Shown one piece after another: positions 19,846 through 28,167 of a stretch of 64,000 bases of DNA (position 1 is the first letter of the stretch; each line of letters opens with the position of its first letter). The position numbers and the translations under genes were made by a program. Below the pieces are notes generated by a model that saw only the letters and a program-made list of their open reading frames with translations, did not search any database and had not been told where the DNA came from. The stretch comes from Methylohalobius crimeensis 10Ki (GTDB lineage: Bacteria > Pseudomonadota > Gammaproteobacteria > Methylococcales > Methylothermaceae), in assembly GCF_000421465.1 (NCBI RefSeq), contig NZ_ATXB01000001.1, forward strand, positions 2,015,001 through 2,079,000, in the 5' to 3' direction.

Positions 19846-21987
19846 TTCATCCAAATGCCAAACTCCGTCCCTCAATAATCCCCGCTTCTTCCACCGATTC
19901 AAGGTATCCCGATCCCGGGCGTAGATTTCCGGACACGGAATGGTGGGTTCACCGCCCCGCTCCACTTCGCTCAACCACTTCTCCCAGTTGTACACGCAGG
20001 AGGCGGAAAAACGCGCATCGGCCTGATCCCCCAAGGCGAAAACCGTTACCGGCGTCAATTTGCCCTTGACCTGGATGCGCCCCAACCGCCGCCGGATTAA
20101 ACCGGCCTTGTCGGCAAACGCCGCCAATTCCTCGGACACGATGAGATCGCTGTTGAAATAGCGGGTCAGGCTTTCCAGGCGGGCCGCCAAATTCAAGGGG
20201 TCGCCCAAAATCCCGAATTTTCGAACCCCCTGCTTGGGCCCCAAATCGCCCATGACCACCGTCCCCGAAGTCATCCCGATGCCGGCATCGATCACCTCGG
20301 CTACCCGTTCCAATGCCGGTTTCGGAAACCGTTCGCGATACCGGCGGTTGAGACCGGCAAAGAAACGCTTTTGCAGGCGCGCCAATTCGGCCGCGCCCTG
20401 CAAGGCATTTCCGTAGGCATCCGATTGATTTTCCTCCCATATCGGCCAGTAATAGCACACCAAATCTCCCACGTACGCTTCCAACCATCCTTGATACTTT
20501 TCCTGCAGCACCACCGAAGTCTCTTCCAGATAATCGTTCATCAACTCCAACACGTAGGCGGGATCCCCCAATAAATGGGTAACGGTGGTATAGCCGGCCA
20601 AATCCGACATCAACACGACCGCTCGGTGACGCCGATTCCGGAATCGCTGATCGCCCCACACGGAAATCAGCAAATCGTGAATCTGCGGAGGCATATAGCG
20701 GCGGATCAGTTTACCTTCCCGCAGGCCGATCACCAGATTCAAACCGACGATTTGGACCGCGCCAGTCAAATACGTGGCCAACGCGGCGGTCACCGGCCAA
20801 AGTTGGACCGGGCGGATGAAAAAACACAATCCGATCATGACGCCCGCCATCAAGGGGAATGTCCCCCACAAGACCGCCTGACGCCGCTGGAGACCGATAA
20901 AAACGCTCGACGCGGCAACCGCCAGAAACAGGGCGAGCTTTATCGGCAGAGGCGGTTGCCGGGGGTGATCTTCCTGCAGCAGGGTTTCCACGGCATCGGC
21001 CAAATATTGGGCGCCGGGGGTCAACAAATGCGGACCGCCCCAGGCGGTGGTCATGGGGGTAACGATCATATCGGTGGCTTCGGCGGGCATGGTCAACTGC
21101 AAGATAACCGCTTTGCCTCGCAACATCTCCGCCGCTCGCATGCCGGTTGGCTCGTCGCACGCGGCCAAAAGACTCACCGGCGCGATGGTCCGTTCGTCGT
21201 CCATATGAATACGATAGGTCGGCCGACTCAGACGGATGCGGCGGCAAGCATAACCTTCGCCGCAGATCTCGTCGTTCCGAGTACGGGCCAGGGATCGCGC
21301 CGTGCGCTCGGGATCGACGAACGCCGCCAGGCGGACCGCGGCGTGAGCGGCGCTCAAATCCAGCCAACGCATGACGCCGGCACCGCGGGAGACCAATCGA
21401 TCCTCGGCCACGAGCCCCTCCGGGGGAATCGCTGCCGAGGCCTCCCAACCGTACAACAAGAAATCCGGCAACGGGGCTTGGCCCGGCAGATAAGGCGCGA
21501 CTCTGAAACGTTCGAGCACGTCTTCCGGCATCGCCAGCGGAGCCAGCCCCGCCGGGCTGCCGCTCAAGACGCAGCGATCGGGGCCGTCGGTAGCACAGCG
21601 GGGCGCGGACCAACGCACCGTCCCCGCCGCTTCCATGCACAGGGCGTAAGGCATGGCCGCCTCCATTTCCTTACTCAGACGGGCATCCAGAAAAACCCCT
21701 TTCGCCCCGGCCCGAATCAGCCGCTCGGCCGCCCGGGCGAAAAGCGGCAAGGCCTGTTTGCGCCCCACCTGGAGCGGCACGCCGTCGTCCAGAACCACAA
21801 TCGCCACATGCCGCCATCGAGTACGCGCTTGATGAACCAGGGCGGGATCGTGCACCCAATCGTCGACGGCCGTGCCCCATCCGGCATCCACCGCCACGCC
21901 CGCCAACATGGCGAGCAAAATAAACAGAACCGCCGGTTTGGCGTTAACCACCAAGCCAGTTTGACGTTTGGTCAGCTGTCGCATCAT
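19840..21987 (-). CDS. CHASE2-domain class III adenylate/guanylate cyclase
   Basis: This 715-residue receptor-type cyclase has an N-terminal membrane segment (about residues 17-33), an extracytoplasmic CHASE2 sensor (about 40-345), three membrane helices (about 350-425) and a class III cyclase domain (about 450-640). Both metal-binding aspartates are present, in MSDLAGYTTVTH (about 459) and EAYVGDLVCYYWP (about 510), as is the NLAARLES segment (about 598) with the transition-state Asn and Arg, so it should be active. It probably makes cAMP. A cyclic-nucleotide-binding protein is encoded 1.1 kb upstream on the same strand, a plausible but unproven effector. Confidence 0.88.
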   Translation of the reverse strand: MMRQLTKRQTGLVVNAKPAVLFILLAMLAGVAVDAGWGTAVDDWVHDPALVHQARTRWRHVAIVVLDDGVPLQVGRKQALPLFARAAERLIRAGAKGVFLDARLSKEMEAAMPYALCMEAAGTVRWSAPRCATDGPDRCVLSGSPAGLAPLAMPEDVLERFRVAPYLPGQAPLPDFLLYGWEASAAIPPEGLVAEDRLVSRGAGVMRWLDLSAAHAAVRLAAFVDPERTARSLARTRNDEICGEGYACRRIRLSRPTYRIHMDDERTIAPVSLLAACDEPTGMRAAEMLRGKAVILQLTMPAEATDMIVTPMTTAWGGPHLLTPGAQYLADAVETLLQEDHPRQPPLPIKLALFLAVAASSVFIGLQRRQAVLWGTFPLMAGVMIGLCFFIRPVQLWPVTAALATYLTGAVQIVGLNLVIGLREGKLIRRYMPPQIHDLLISVWGDQRFRNRRHRAVVLMSDLAGYTTVTHLLGDPAYVLELMNDYLEETSVVLQEKYQGWLEAYVGDLVCYYWPIWEENQSDAYGNALQGAAELARLQKRFFAGLNRRYRERFPKPALERVAEVIDAGIGMTSGTVVMGDLGPKQGVRKFGILGDPLNLAARLESLTRYFNSDLIVSEELAAFADKAGLIRRRLGRIQVKGKLTPVTVFALGDQADARFSASCVYNWEKWLSEVERGGEPTIPCPEIYARDRDTLNRWKKRGLLRDGVWHLDEK

Positions 21988-21991
21988 TCAT

Positions 21992-22094
21992 GAGCCGGTG
22001 AAGGCACTCCGGAACCGTTCGCAGCAAGGATGCTGCGATTCGAGCGTACAAGGAAGTATTCAAAGCGTGTTTCGAAGCGCCTTCACCGACGCTC
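21992..22094 (-). repeat. structured dispersed repeat, copy 1
   Basis: First of three copies of an approximately 100-bp element. The arms CGGTGAAGGC and GCCTTCACCG are self-complementary but differ from the arms of the other copies. The internal core (about 22014-22070) contains GCAGCAAGGATGCTGC, an inner hairpin, and CGATTCGAGCGTACAAGGA, conserved in all copies. The outer stem of this copy is the most degraded. It starts 18 bases past the stop of the minus-strand gene 22113-22883. Confidence 0.85.
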
Positions 22095-22112
22095 AACCAC
22101 CATCGTTGGCCC

Positions 22113-22883
22113 CTACAATAACCCGGACAAGAAAACGGTGCGGGCCGATGGCGGATAATCATGAAACCGGATGGCGTCCAGGAGGCACGCGGCGAAGTCG
22201 GGATGGGTTTTCTCCAGCGATTCGTTGGGAGCGATCCGGATCACTTTTCCGGTCGCGTCCACCTCCCATTCCATCCTGAATTCCCGCTCGACCCCGTACA
22301 ACTCATGACACAACTGGGCCTCGTTTTTGATCGCTTCCAGTTCTTCCAATTGCCGAGACCGATCTTCCAGGCCGGAGGCACCCGGATCGAAGGAGCGCAA
22401 AACCACGGACGTCCCCTTTTTGGGGCGCTTTTCGGCGGATGGTTTTTCAAATCGGGCCAGGACGCAGAAAAAGATATTCGACTCTCCTTTCACCCCGTTA
22501 CAGGAAAGTCGCTTTTGGTCCCAGCGGCCGCAATCGAGCAAATTCGATTTGAGCCGCGGCGGATCGGCGCTTTCCAGCATAATCGGAAGCGGCGATTCGG
22601 CCCGGCTCTGGCAAATGATTTGAGATTCCCCGATGGTATCCTCGGCGGGCGAAACCCGGAGCCACAACCTCGCTTCCGGGGCCAAACGCAAAATCGCGCC
22701 CTCGGCGACCTCATCGTTCTCCATGCACGCATTCAGGCGTACTTCGACGCCTCGGCTCTTGTCCTTTAGGAATCGAACTTTTCCGCACCGGTCGGTGCTT
22801 TCCGCCGCCCAGACCGACCCCGTGCCTAATAAAATCAAACTTATCAAACCTGCTGCCAGGCTTTTCAGCGCAGAAGAAATCAT
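22113..22883 (-). CDS. periplasmic protein with TonB/AgmX-like C-terminus
   Basis: The 256-residue product has a signal peptide (residues 1-26, ending SVWAAES) and several cysteines in the middle part. The last 80 residues (MEWEVDATGKVIRIAPNES, then ACLLDAIRFHDYPPS) resemble the C-terminal domain of AgmX/PglI and energy-transducer TonB proteins, which contact outer-membrane partners. I do not recognise the N-terminal half. The gene stands alone between two copies of the same dispersed repeat in the same orientation, as if carried as a cassette. Confidence 0.7.
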   Translation of the reverse strand: MISSALKSLAAGLISLILLGTGSVWAAESTDRCGKVRFLKDKSRGVEVRLNACMENDEVAEGAILRLAPEARLWLRVSPAEDTIGESQIICQSRAESPLPIMLESADPPRLKSNLLDCGRWDQKRLSCNGVKGESNIFFCVLARFEKPSAEKRPKKGTSVVLRSFDPGASGLEDRSRQLEELEAIKNEAQLCHELYGVEREFRMEWEVDATGKVIRIAPNESLEKTHPDFAACLLDAIRFHDYPPSARTVFLSGLL

Positions 22884-22946
22884 TTCACACCCGCTATGGT
22901 TTAAATTCCCAGATCTATCGCATTTATCAGATCCAACTTGAATCAG

Positions 22947-23046
22947 GAGCCGGGGAGAATGCTCCGGGACCGTTCGCAGCAGGACGCTGCGATTCGAGCG
23001 TACATGGAGGTATTTACAGCGTGTCCCGGAGCATTCTCCCCGGCTC
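22947..23046 (-). repeat. structured dispersed repeat, copy 2 (perfect 24-bp stem)
   Basis: The cleanest of three copies. The left arm (22947-22970, starting GAGCCGGGGAGAATG) and the right arm (23023-23046) are perfectly complementary over 24 bp. The 52-base core between them has the inner hairpin GCAGCAGGACGCTGC and the conserved CGATTCGAGCGTACATGGA and TATTTACAGCGTG segments. It lies 36 bases past the stop of the cyclic-nucleotide-binding protein gene. Confidence 0.9.
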
Positions 23047-23082
23047 TATCCTCCACACGTCAACGGATTCTAGGCTCTTCAA

Positions 23083-23619
23083 TCACAACCCCCATTCCCG
23101 ATACAACTTTTCCTGAAGTTCGCGCAGCTCGCTGAACCGTTCTTTTCCTTCGCAAGACAGAGAAAGCCGGACATAAGCCTCATCCAAGGTCTGCAATTTG
23201 TTCGATAAAATGGCCGAAAGCGTCCGGAAAAAGCGTGCCGCCCCCGCCGGTTTCTGCCGTTCCCAATTCAACACGGCATCGCGGGTAATCACCCAAGTGT
23301 CGGTGGGAAGCTTGGCGGTGACCGTCGCCATGGCGGGCGCGGGTTCGAATCCGGCCAGGCTGTTCTCGCCGAAAAAATGACCTTGCCCCAATTCGACCAA
23401 GGGAATCACGTCCTTTCCGATGGTTCGACAGACCGATACCCGGCCCCGGCGGATAAAATAAAACGCCTCGCCTTTTTCGCCTTCACGGATGATGGGATCG
23501 CCGGCCGCAAAAACCCGCTCCAAGGCCCTGTCCGCCAGATAGCGATGGTCTTCCTGCTCGAGGCGCTGGAAAAAAGGAACCGTCTGAAAACTTTGCAAGG
23601 CATCCATCGCGCGCTCCAT
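23083..23619 (-). CDS. cyclic-nucleotide-binding domain protein
   Basis: The 178-residue product is essentially one CRP-type cyclic-nucleotide-binding domain (residues about 12-130) with a C-terminal helical tail and no DNA-binding helix-turn-helix. AFYFIRRGRVSVCR and GQGHFFGENSLAGF are the beta-barrel and phosphate-cassette signatures. The cassette normally continues RSATV, but here reads PAMATV, so the Arg that holds the cyclic phosphate is missing. The protein may sense another ligand or act structurally. It follows glutamate dehydrogenase after 8 bases, suggesting one transcript with mtdB and gdh. Confidence 0.85.
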   Translation of the reverse strand: MERAMDALQSFQTVPFFQRLEQEDHRYLADRALERVFAAGDPIIREGEKGEAFYFIRRGRVSVCRTIGKDVIPLVELGQGHFFGENSLAGFEPAPAMATVTAKLPTDTWVITRDAVLNWERQKPAGAARFFRTLSAILSNKLQTLDEAYVRLSLSCEGKERFSELRELQEKLYREWGL

Positions 23620-23627
23620 TTCTCAAC

Positions 23628-24860
23628 TCAATAGGCCCCCCGTAGGGTAACGGCCTTGGCCACCCGGCCGATGGCGATGATATAAGCCGCCTCCCGGAGC
23701 GTGACGCCCTTTTCCCGGGAAAGCGCGCTCACCCGACCATAAGCTTCGCGCATCTTGGAAGTCAATCCCTCCAGGATTTGCGCGGGGGTCCAGCGCAATT
23801 GCTGAATATTCTGCACCCATTCGTAATAGGAAACGGTCACGCCGCCGGCGTTGACCAGAATATCCGGAAGGACGATAACGCCCTTGTCAGTCAGGAAATC
23901 TTCCGCTTCCGGAAGCACCGGCGCGTTGGCGGCCTCCACGATTACCCGCGCTCGAATACCTCGGGCGATGTCGCGGGTCACCACGCCGCCCATGGCGGCC
24001 GGTATGAGCACATCGCAATCGCAGGTCAAAAGCCCATCGCCGGGCATGGCATCCCCGCCTTCGAATCCCAGAATGGCGCCATATCGACGGACATGTTCCC
24101 GAAGCGCCACCACGTCGATCCCTTCTGGGTTGTATATCGCGCCCCTCACGTCGGAAACCGCGACGATTTTAGCGCCGGCCCGGTGGAAAAAATGCGCCGC
24201 CCAAGACCCCACATTGCCGAATCCCTGAATGGCGAGCCTGATACGAGACATCTCCATTCCCCGTTCCTGTAAAAAGGCTTCCGTGGTCAGGAATACGCCC
24301 TGACCCGTGGCCTCCTCGCGGCCGAGGGAACCGAACAGATCCACAGGTTTTCCGGTGACCACTGCCGGATTGAATCCGTAGATCTTGGCGTATTCGTCCA
24401 TGATCCAGGCCATGACCCTGGCATTGGTGTTCATGTCAGGGGCCGGTATGTCGTCGTAGGGACCGATCACGCTGCCCACGGCCCGAACAAACTTGCGCGT
24501 CAGAATTTCCAATTCCCGGGGGGTCAATGACGCGGCTTCGCAATCGATACCGCCCTTCCCTCCGCCGTAGGGAATATCCACCAGCGCGGTCTTCCAAGTC
24601 ATCAAGGACGCCAACCCCTGGGCTTCATCCCTATCCACCAGGGGATGGTAGCGCAGCCCCCCCTTGTAAGGCCCCCTGGCATTAGAATGCTGGACCCGAA
24701 AACCGGTGAAGGTGACCACTTCCCCGTTGTCACGCTCCAGAACGATTTTCACCTGCAGCTGACGGTCGGGAGTCAGCAGCATCCGACGAATATTGTCGGA
24801 GAGCCCCATGGCGAAAGTGGTCCGGTCGACAAAATAGTCGGCGATCTCGTTGGCTTTCAT
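23628..24860 (-). CDS. Glu/Leu/Phe/Val dehydrogenase (glutamate dehydrogenase)
   Basis: The 410-residue amino-acid dehydrogenase most likely interconverts glutamate with 2-oxoglutarate and ammonia. The substrate-binding lysine lies in GPYKGGLRYHP (about residue 64), the catalytic lysine region is PYGGGKGGIDCEA near 97, and the nucleotide fold GFGNVGSWAAHFF is near 213. Length matches the short hexameric GDH class. It is transcribed behind mtdB with a 30-base gap, linking nitrogen assimilation to a C1 gene. Leucine dehydrogenase is a less likely alternative given size. Confidence 0.9.
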   Translation of the reverse strand: MKANEIADYFVDRTTFAMGLSDNIRRMLLTPDRQLQVKIVLERDNGEVVTFTGFRVQHSNARGPYKGGLRYHPLVDRDEAQGLASLMTWKTALVDIPYGGGKGGIDCEAASLTPRELEILTRKFVRAVGSVIGPYDDIPAPDMNTNARVMAWIMDEYAKIYGFNPAVVTGKPVDLFGSLGREEATGQGVFLTTEAFLQERGMEMSRIRLAIQGFGNVGSWAAHFFHRAGAKIVAVSDVRGAIYNPEGIDVVALREHVRRYGAILGFEGGDAMPGDGLLTCDCDVLIPAAMGGVVTRDIARGIRARVIVEAANAPVLPEAEDFLTDKGVIVLPDILVNAGGVTVSYYEWVQNIQQLRWTPAQILEGLTSKMREAYGRVSALSREKGVTLREAAYIIAIGRVAKAVTLRGAY

Positions 24861-24890
24861 GGCATCCCTCCCTCGCTTGGGTTGGGCATT

Positions 24891-25757
24891 TCAGCCGGTC
24901 TTTATCAACTCCCGGGCCACCGCGTATATTTCCTCGGCATCGAAGATTTGATCGTTGCGTTCGAACAAGCGGGCGATGCACGCTCGATGAACCGCCAATT
25001 TCAAAGCACCGAATCCGATCGCGCCCCAGCAAGTCTTTCCGTGATATTGCGCTCCTCGAGCCATCATGTCCACCCCTTCTATGCCGAGTGGCGGCGTGGC
25101 ATTGGCATCCAGCAACACCTCCAGGCCGGGATGATCGCGCCAGTGTTCTTCGGCCAGCAAAGCCACCCCGGCGGCTCCGGCGGCGAATACGATCTGGGCG
25201 TCAGCGATGGCCCGGGCGCGGGCGGCGTGATCGACCGCCTCCAAGGGCGTGATCTCCACCCCGAAGCGCGCCTTCATCGCCTTGCAAGCCCGTTCGGCTC
25301 GCCCTAAAGAGCGGGAAGTCAACACCACCCGCGCGCCTTCCCGGGCGAGCAAGACCGCGGCACGCTGACCGACCGGCCCGGTGCCGGCCAACACCACCGC
25401 TTTTTTTCCCGTCACCTCGCTACTCGCCACGATCCGGGCCACTCCCGCCGCGGCGGTGGTATTGCTGCCGTTGCTGTCGAGCATCACCGACACCCGAAAA
25501 TTGGCGAAGAACTTCTTTTGAACCGCCTCCAGCAATGCCTGTCCGGCGAGCAAATCACTGCCGCCGACAAAAATGGCGGTGTTTTGTTTTTCCTTGGGGG
25601 GGCGGGTGAAAATCGTGCCGTCCACCAACGGCCCCACATTGGCGGGCGTCAGCCCTGCGTGACCGACCACGTGATCGGCGCCGCCGTCGTAGGCGACGAT
25701 CGTATCGAAGGAGGCCGGATGGGTATCGGTATCGAATTGAAACAAAATTTTTTTCAC
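24891..25757 (-). CDS. mtdB: methylene-tetrahydromethanopterin dehydrogenase MtdB
   Basis: This 288-residue NAD(P)-dependent enzyme oxidises methylene-tetrahydromethanopterin, the second step of formaldehyde oxidation in methylotrophs. It starts KKILFQFDTDTHPASFDTI and carries the family signatures DGTIFTRPPKEKQNTAIFVGG near residues 47-66, MLDSNGSNTTAAAGVA near 92 and the Rossmann segment AVVLAGTGPVGQRAA near 120. It is one of the clearest lineage markers here. The first gene of a probable mtdB-gdh-CNB operon, it is divergent from fchA across 125 bases. Confidence 0.94.
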   Translation of the reverse strand: MKKILFQFDTDTHPASFDTIVAYDGGADHVVGHAGLTPANVGPLVDGTIFTRPPKEKQNTAIFVGGSDLLAGQALLEAVQKKFFANFRVSVMLDSNGSNTTAAAGVARIVASSEVTGKKAVVLAGTGPVGQRAAVLLAREGARVVLTSRSLGRAERACKAMKARFGVEITPLEAVDHAARARAIADAQIVFAAGAAGVALLAEEHWRDHPGLEVLLDANATPPLGIEGVDMMARGAQYHGKTCWGAIGFGALKLAVHRACIARLFERNDQIFDAEEIYAVARELIKTG

Positions 25758-25882
25758 TGCAGAATCACTCCGTTCGCGGTGGGGGTTCGAGTCTTACCGG
25801 CAATGATCGGTCGCCATGACTCACATGCGCTTACTGGATTATAATGACCGATTGTTTTCGCCACCAGTTCAGCGGGGCTTCG

Positions 25883-26515
25883 ATGACCAAAGATCAAACC
25901 ATTCAAACATTTCTCCACCACCTGGCCAGTTCGTCCGCCACCCCCGGCGGGGGCAGCGCGGCGGCGATCATGGGCGCGATGGGCGCGGCCCTGGTTAGCA
26001 TGGTAGCCAATCTAACCCTGGGCAAACCCAAATACCAGGCGGTGGAAGCCGATATGCGGGAACTCTTGCACCGATCCGAAGCCCTGCGTGAACACTTGGT
26101 GGACGCCATCCAGGCCGACATGGCGGCGTTCGATCAGGTGATGGCCGCTTATCGGCTGCCCAAGGCAACCGAAGCCGACAAAAATCAGCGCCGCCAGGCC
26201 ATTCAGGCCGCTCTGAGGACCGCCACCGAAACGCCCCTGGACTGCGCCCGTCTGTGCGGCGAAGTCATCGATTTGTGCCGGACCGCAGCGGAAAAAGGCA
26301 ACGGCAACGCCATTACCGACGCGGGAGCGGGTGCGCTGGCCGCTCAAGGCGCTCTCAAATGCTGCGCCCTCAACGTGGAGGTCAATTTGAACGCCATTCA
26401 AGACAAGGAATTCGCGCAGGCGTGTCGGATCGAACTGGATCGGATTCTGGCCGCCAAAAACCCCGAGGCGGAAGCGATCGTGAACCTTGTAACCAGCAAA
26501 CTGCAATCCCCATGA
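25883..26515 (+). CDS. fchA: methenyltetrahydrofolate cyclohydrolase FchA
   Basis: The 210-residue protein of the formiminotransferase-cyclodeaminase fold interconverts methenyl- and formyl-tetrahydrofolate in methylotrophs. SSATPGGGSAAAIMGAMGAAL near residues 16-36 is the family signature, and GNGNAITDAGAGALAAQGAL near 138 the second. The start at 25883 is preferred over 25844 because it matches family length and begins MTKDQTIQTF. It is divergent from mtdB, placing folate- and methanopterin-linked C1 genes back to back, and overlaps the oxidase gene as ATGA. Confidence 0.92.
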   Translation: MTKDQTIQTFLHHLASSSATPGGGSAAAIMGAMGAALVSMVANLTLGKPKYQAVEADMRELLHRSEALREHLVDAIQADMAAFDQVMAAYRLPKATEADKNQRRQAIQAALRTATETPLDCARLCGEVIDLCRTAAEKGNGNAITDAGAGALAAQGALKCCALNVEVNLNAIQDKEFAQACRIELDRILAAKNPEAEAIVNLVTSKLQSP

Positions 26516-28167
26516 ATTGGATACGCATTCCGACCTACCTGGTCGGCATAGGCCTGAGTCTGGCCGCGGCCTGGCTGTTTTTCCCCGATCCCCGGACCGA
26601 AGCGGGTCTCACCGCCCCTCCGACGGTCAAATGGGTCCCTTCCCTCGACGATACCGAGGAATTCTGCCGGTTCGATCACCCCGAATGGCGTCAAGGGCAA
26701 ACCATCGAAGGGGTCGAGGTCCTGGAATCGCCCGTTTGCCAACCCGACAACCCCTACTTCGTCGCCAGCGTGGTCAAGGGCACCAATCACGTCACCATGC
26801 CCACCCTGATGAAGACGCGCCTGGCCATGGACGCGGTGCTCAAGGACGACGACCTCGACGGAGACGGCGATCCGGACGTGATCCGTATCAAATTGGAGGT
26901 CGCCGAACTCAATGGCTCCACGCCCGACGGAGATTTTTTGATCCCCGGCTACCGCATCGCTCCCGGACTGCAGCCGGGATTATGGGTATTCGCCCCCAAG
27001 ATGCATGGCATGGCCACGGTCGATGCGATCAATCTGGATGCCCCGCCGATCCTGCGCGCCCCCTCCCCGCCGATTCGGGTGGAACAGGGAGACAAGGTCT
27101 ATCTCACCCTGGAGAACACCCATTATCTGCCCCACACCATTCACCTGCACGGCGTGGACCACCCCTATCTGCGCGCCGACGGCCAGGGCAACGACGGGGT
27201 GCCGATCACGGGCGAAAAGATGCTGATGCCGGGAGAGAAGCGCACCTACGAAATCCAACCGCGCCAGCCCGGCTCCATGCTCTATCACTGCCACGTCCAG
27301 ACCGACAAACACATGCTGATGGGATTGCAGGGCTTGTTCATCGTCGAGGAAAATCGTCCCGACAACTGGCTGCAGACCTTGAACGTCGGTGCCGGCCAAG
27401 TTCGACACCCTTCTAAAGCCAGTCGGGAGCAATTCGACCAGGAATACGACCTCCATTTCCAATCCCTGGACAAGGAACGCTACCGCCCCGTTCAGGAACA
27501 CAACGACCCGCGCCTGGTAGCCAAGGCGATGAACCGGGACTACGACATCACCGACGCCACCGAGGATTACTATCTTCTCAACGGCAGGGCGTTTCCCTAT
27601 ACGCTGCGCGACTCGCTGGTGGTGGTGGAACCGGACCAGAAGATTCTTCTGCGGGCGGTGAACGGTCACCCCCATACCTTGGGGCTGCACTTGCACGGCC
27701 ATAAAACCGTTGCCATCGCCGCCGACGGCGCGTCCCTGCCTCAACCCGTCACCCGGGATGTCCAGCCGCTCGCGCCGGCCCAGCGCTTGGACCTGGTGCT
27801 GGACACGCATGACGATGGCCTGCACAGCTACGGCGCCGGCGCTTGGCTCATGCACGACCACGCCGAAAAAAGCGTCACCACCGACGGGGTGGGACCCGGC
27901 GGCGATCTGGGGCTCGTGGTCTACCGGAAGTTTTTGGGAGAAAACGGCTGGCCCAAGCTTCAGGGAATGGACCTCACCCCGCTTTTCAACGAAGGGTATT
28001 ATCACCGGCAAGTGCCGGTTTGGGCGCGGAGCAAAGCCTGGGAAATTTTCTCGGATACGGCGCCCTTGCCCCCCGCTACCCTGCGGGTGATTCTTTCCGG
28101 GCTCAGTCTGGGCGTTGCCTTGACCCTGCTGTTCTCGTTCTGGCGTAGTTGGAGGAAAGCCCGATGA
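26512..28167 (+). CDS. membrane-anchored multicopper oxidase
   Basis: The 551-residue product has an N-terminal membrane anchor (residues 6-22) and a C-terminal membrane helix (about 522-542). Copper motifs include HTIHLHGVDHP near residue 206, MLYHCHVQTDKHMLMG near 260 (type 1 and trinuclear ligands) and HTLGLHLHGHKT near 388. The last cupredoxin domain has HDHAEKS where HCH would be usual, so the type 1 copper sits in the N-terminal copper domain. A DDDLDGDGDPD stretch near residue 122 looks calcium-binding. It is coupled to fchA and to the following cupredoxin gene by ATGA overlaps, which suggests that the two copper proteins exchange electrons. Confidence 0.87.
   Translation: MNWIRIPTYLVGIGLSLAAAWLFFPDPRTEAGLTAPPTVKWVPSLDDTEEFCRFDHPEWRQGQTIEGVEVLESPVCQPDNPYFVASVVKGTNHVTMPTLMKTRLAMDAVLKDDDLDGDGDPDVIRIKLEVAELNGSTPDGDFLIPGYRIAPGLQPGLWVFAPKMHGMATVDAINLDAPPILRAPSPPIRVEQGDKVYLTLENTHYLPHTIHLHGVDHPYLRADGQGNDGVPITGEKMLMPGEKRTYEIQPRQPGSMLYHCHVQTDKHMLMGLQGLFIVEENRPDNWLQTLNVGAGQVRHPSKASREQFDQEYDLHFQSLDKERYRPVQEHNDPRLVAKAMNRDYDITDATEDYYLLNGRAFPYTLRDSLVVVEPDQKILLRAVNGHPHTLGLHLHGHKTVAIAADGASLPQPVTRDVQPLAPAQRLDLVLDTHDDGLHSYGAGAWLMHDHAEKSVTTDGVGPGGDLGLVVYRKFLGENGWPKLQGMDLTPLFNEGYYHRQVPVWARSKAWEIFSDTAPLPPATLRVILSGLSLGVALTLLFSFWRSWRKAR

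Noticed and set aside
22938-23135. Small proteins read through the dispersed repeats
   Set aside because: Similar peptides appear at each repeat copy only because the DNA element is repeated; the element is palindromic and intergenic.
25844-25882. Earlier start for FchA at 25844
   Set aside because: It adds 13 residues not seen in the family; the ATG at 25883 fits family length.
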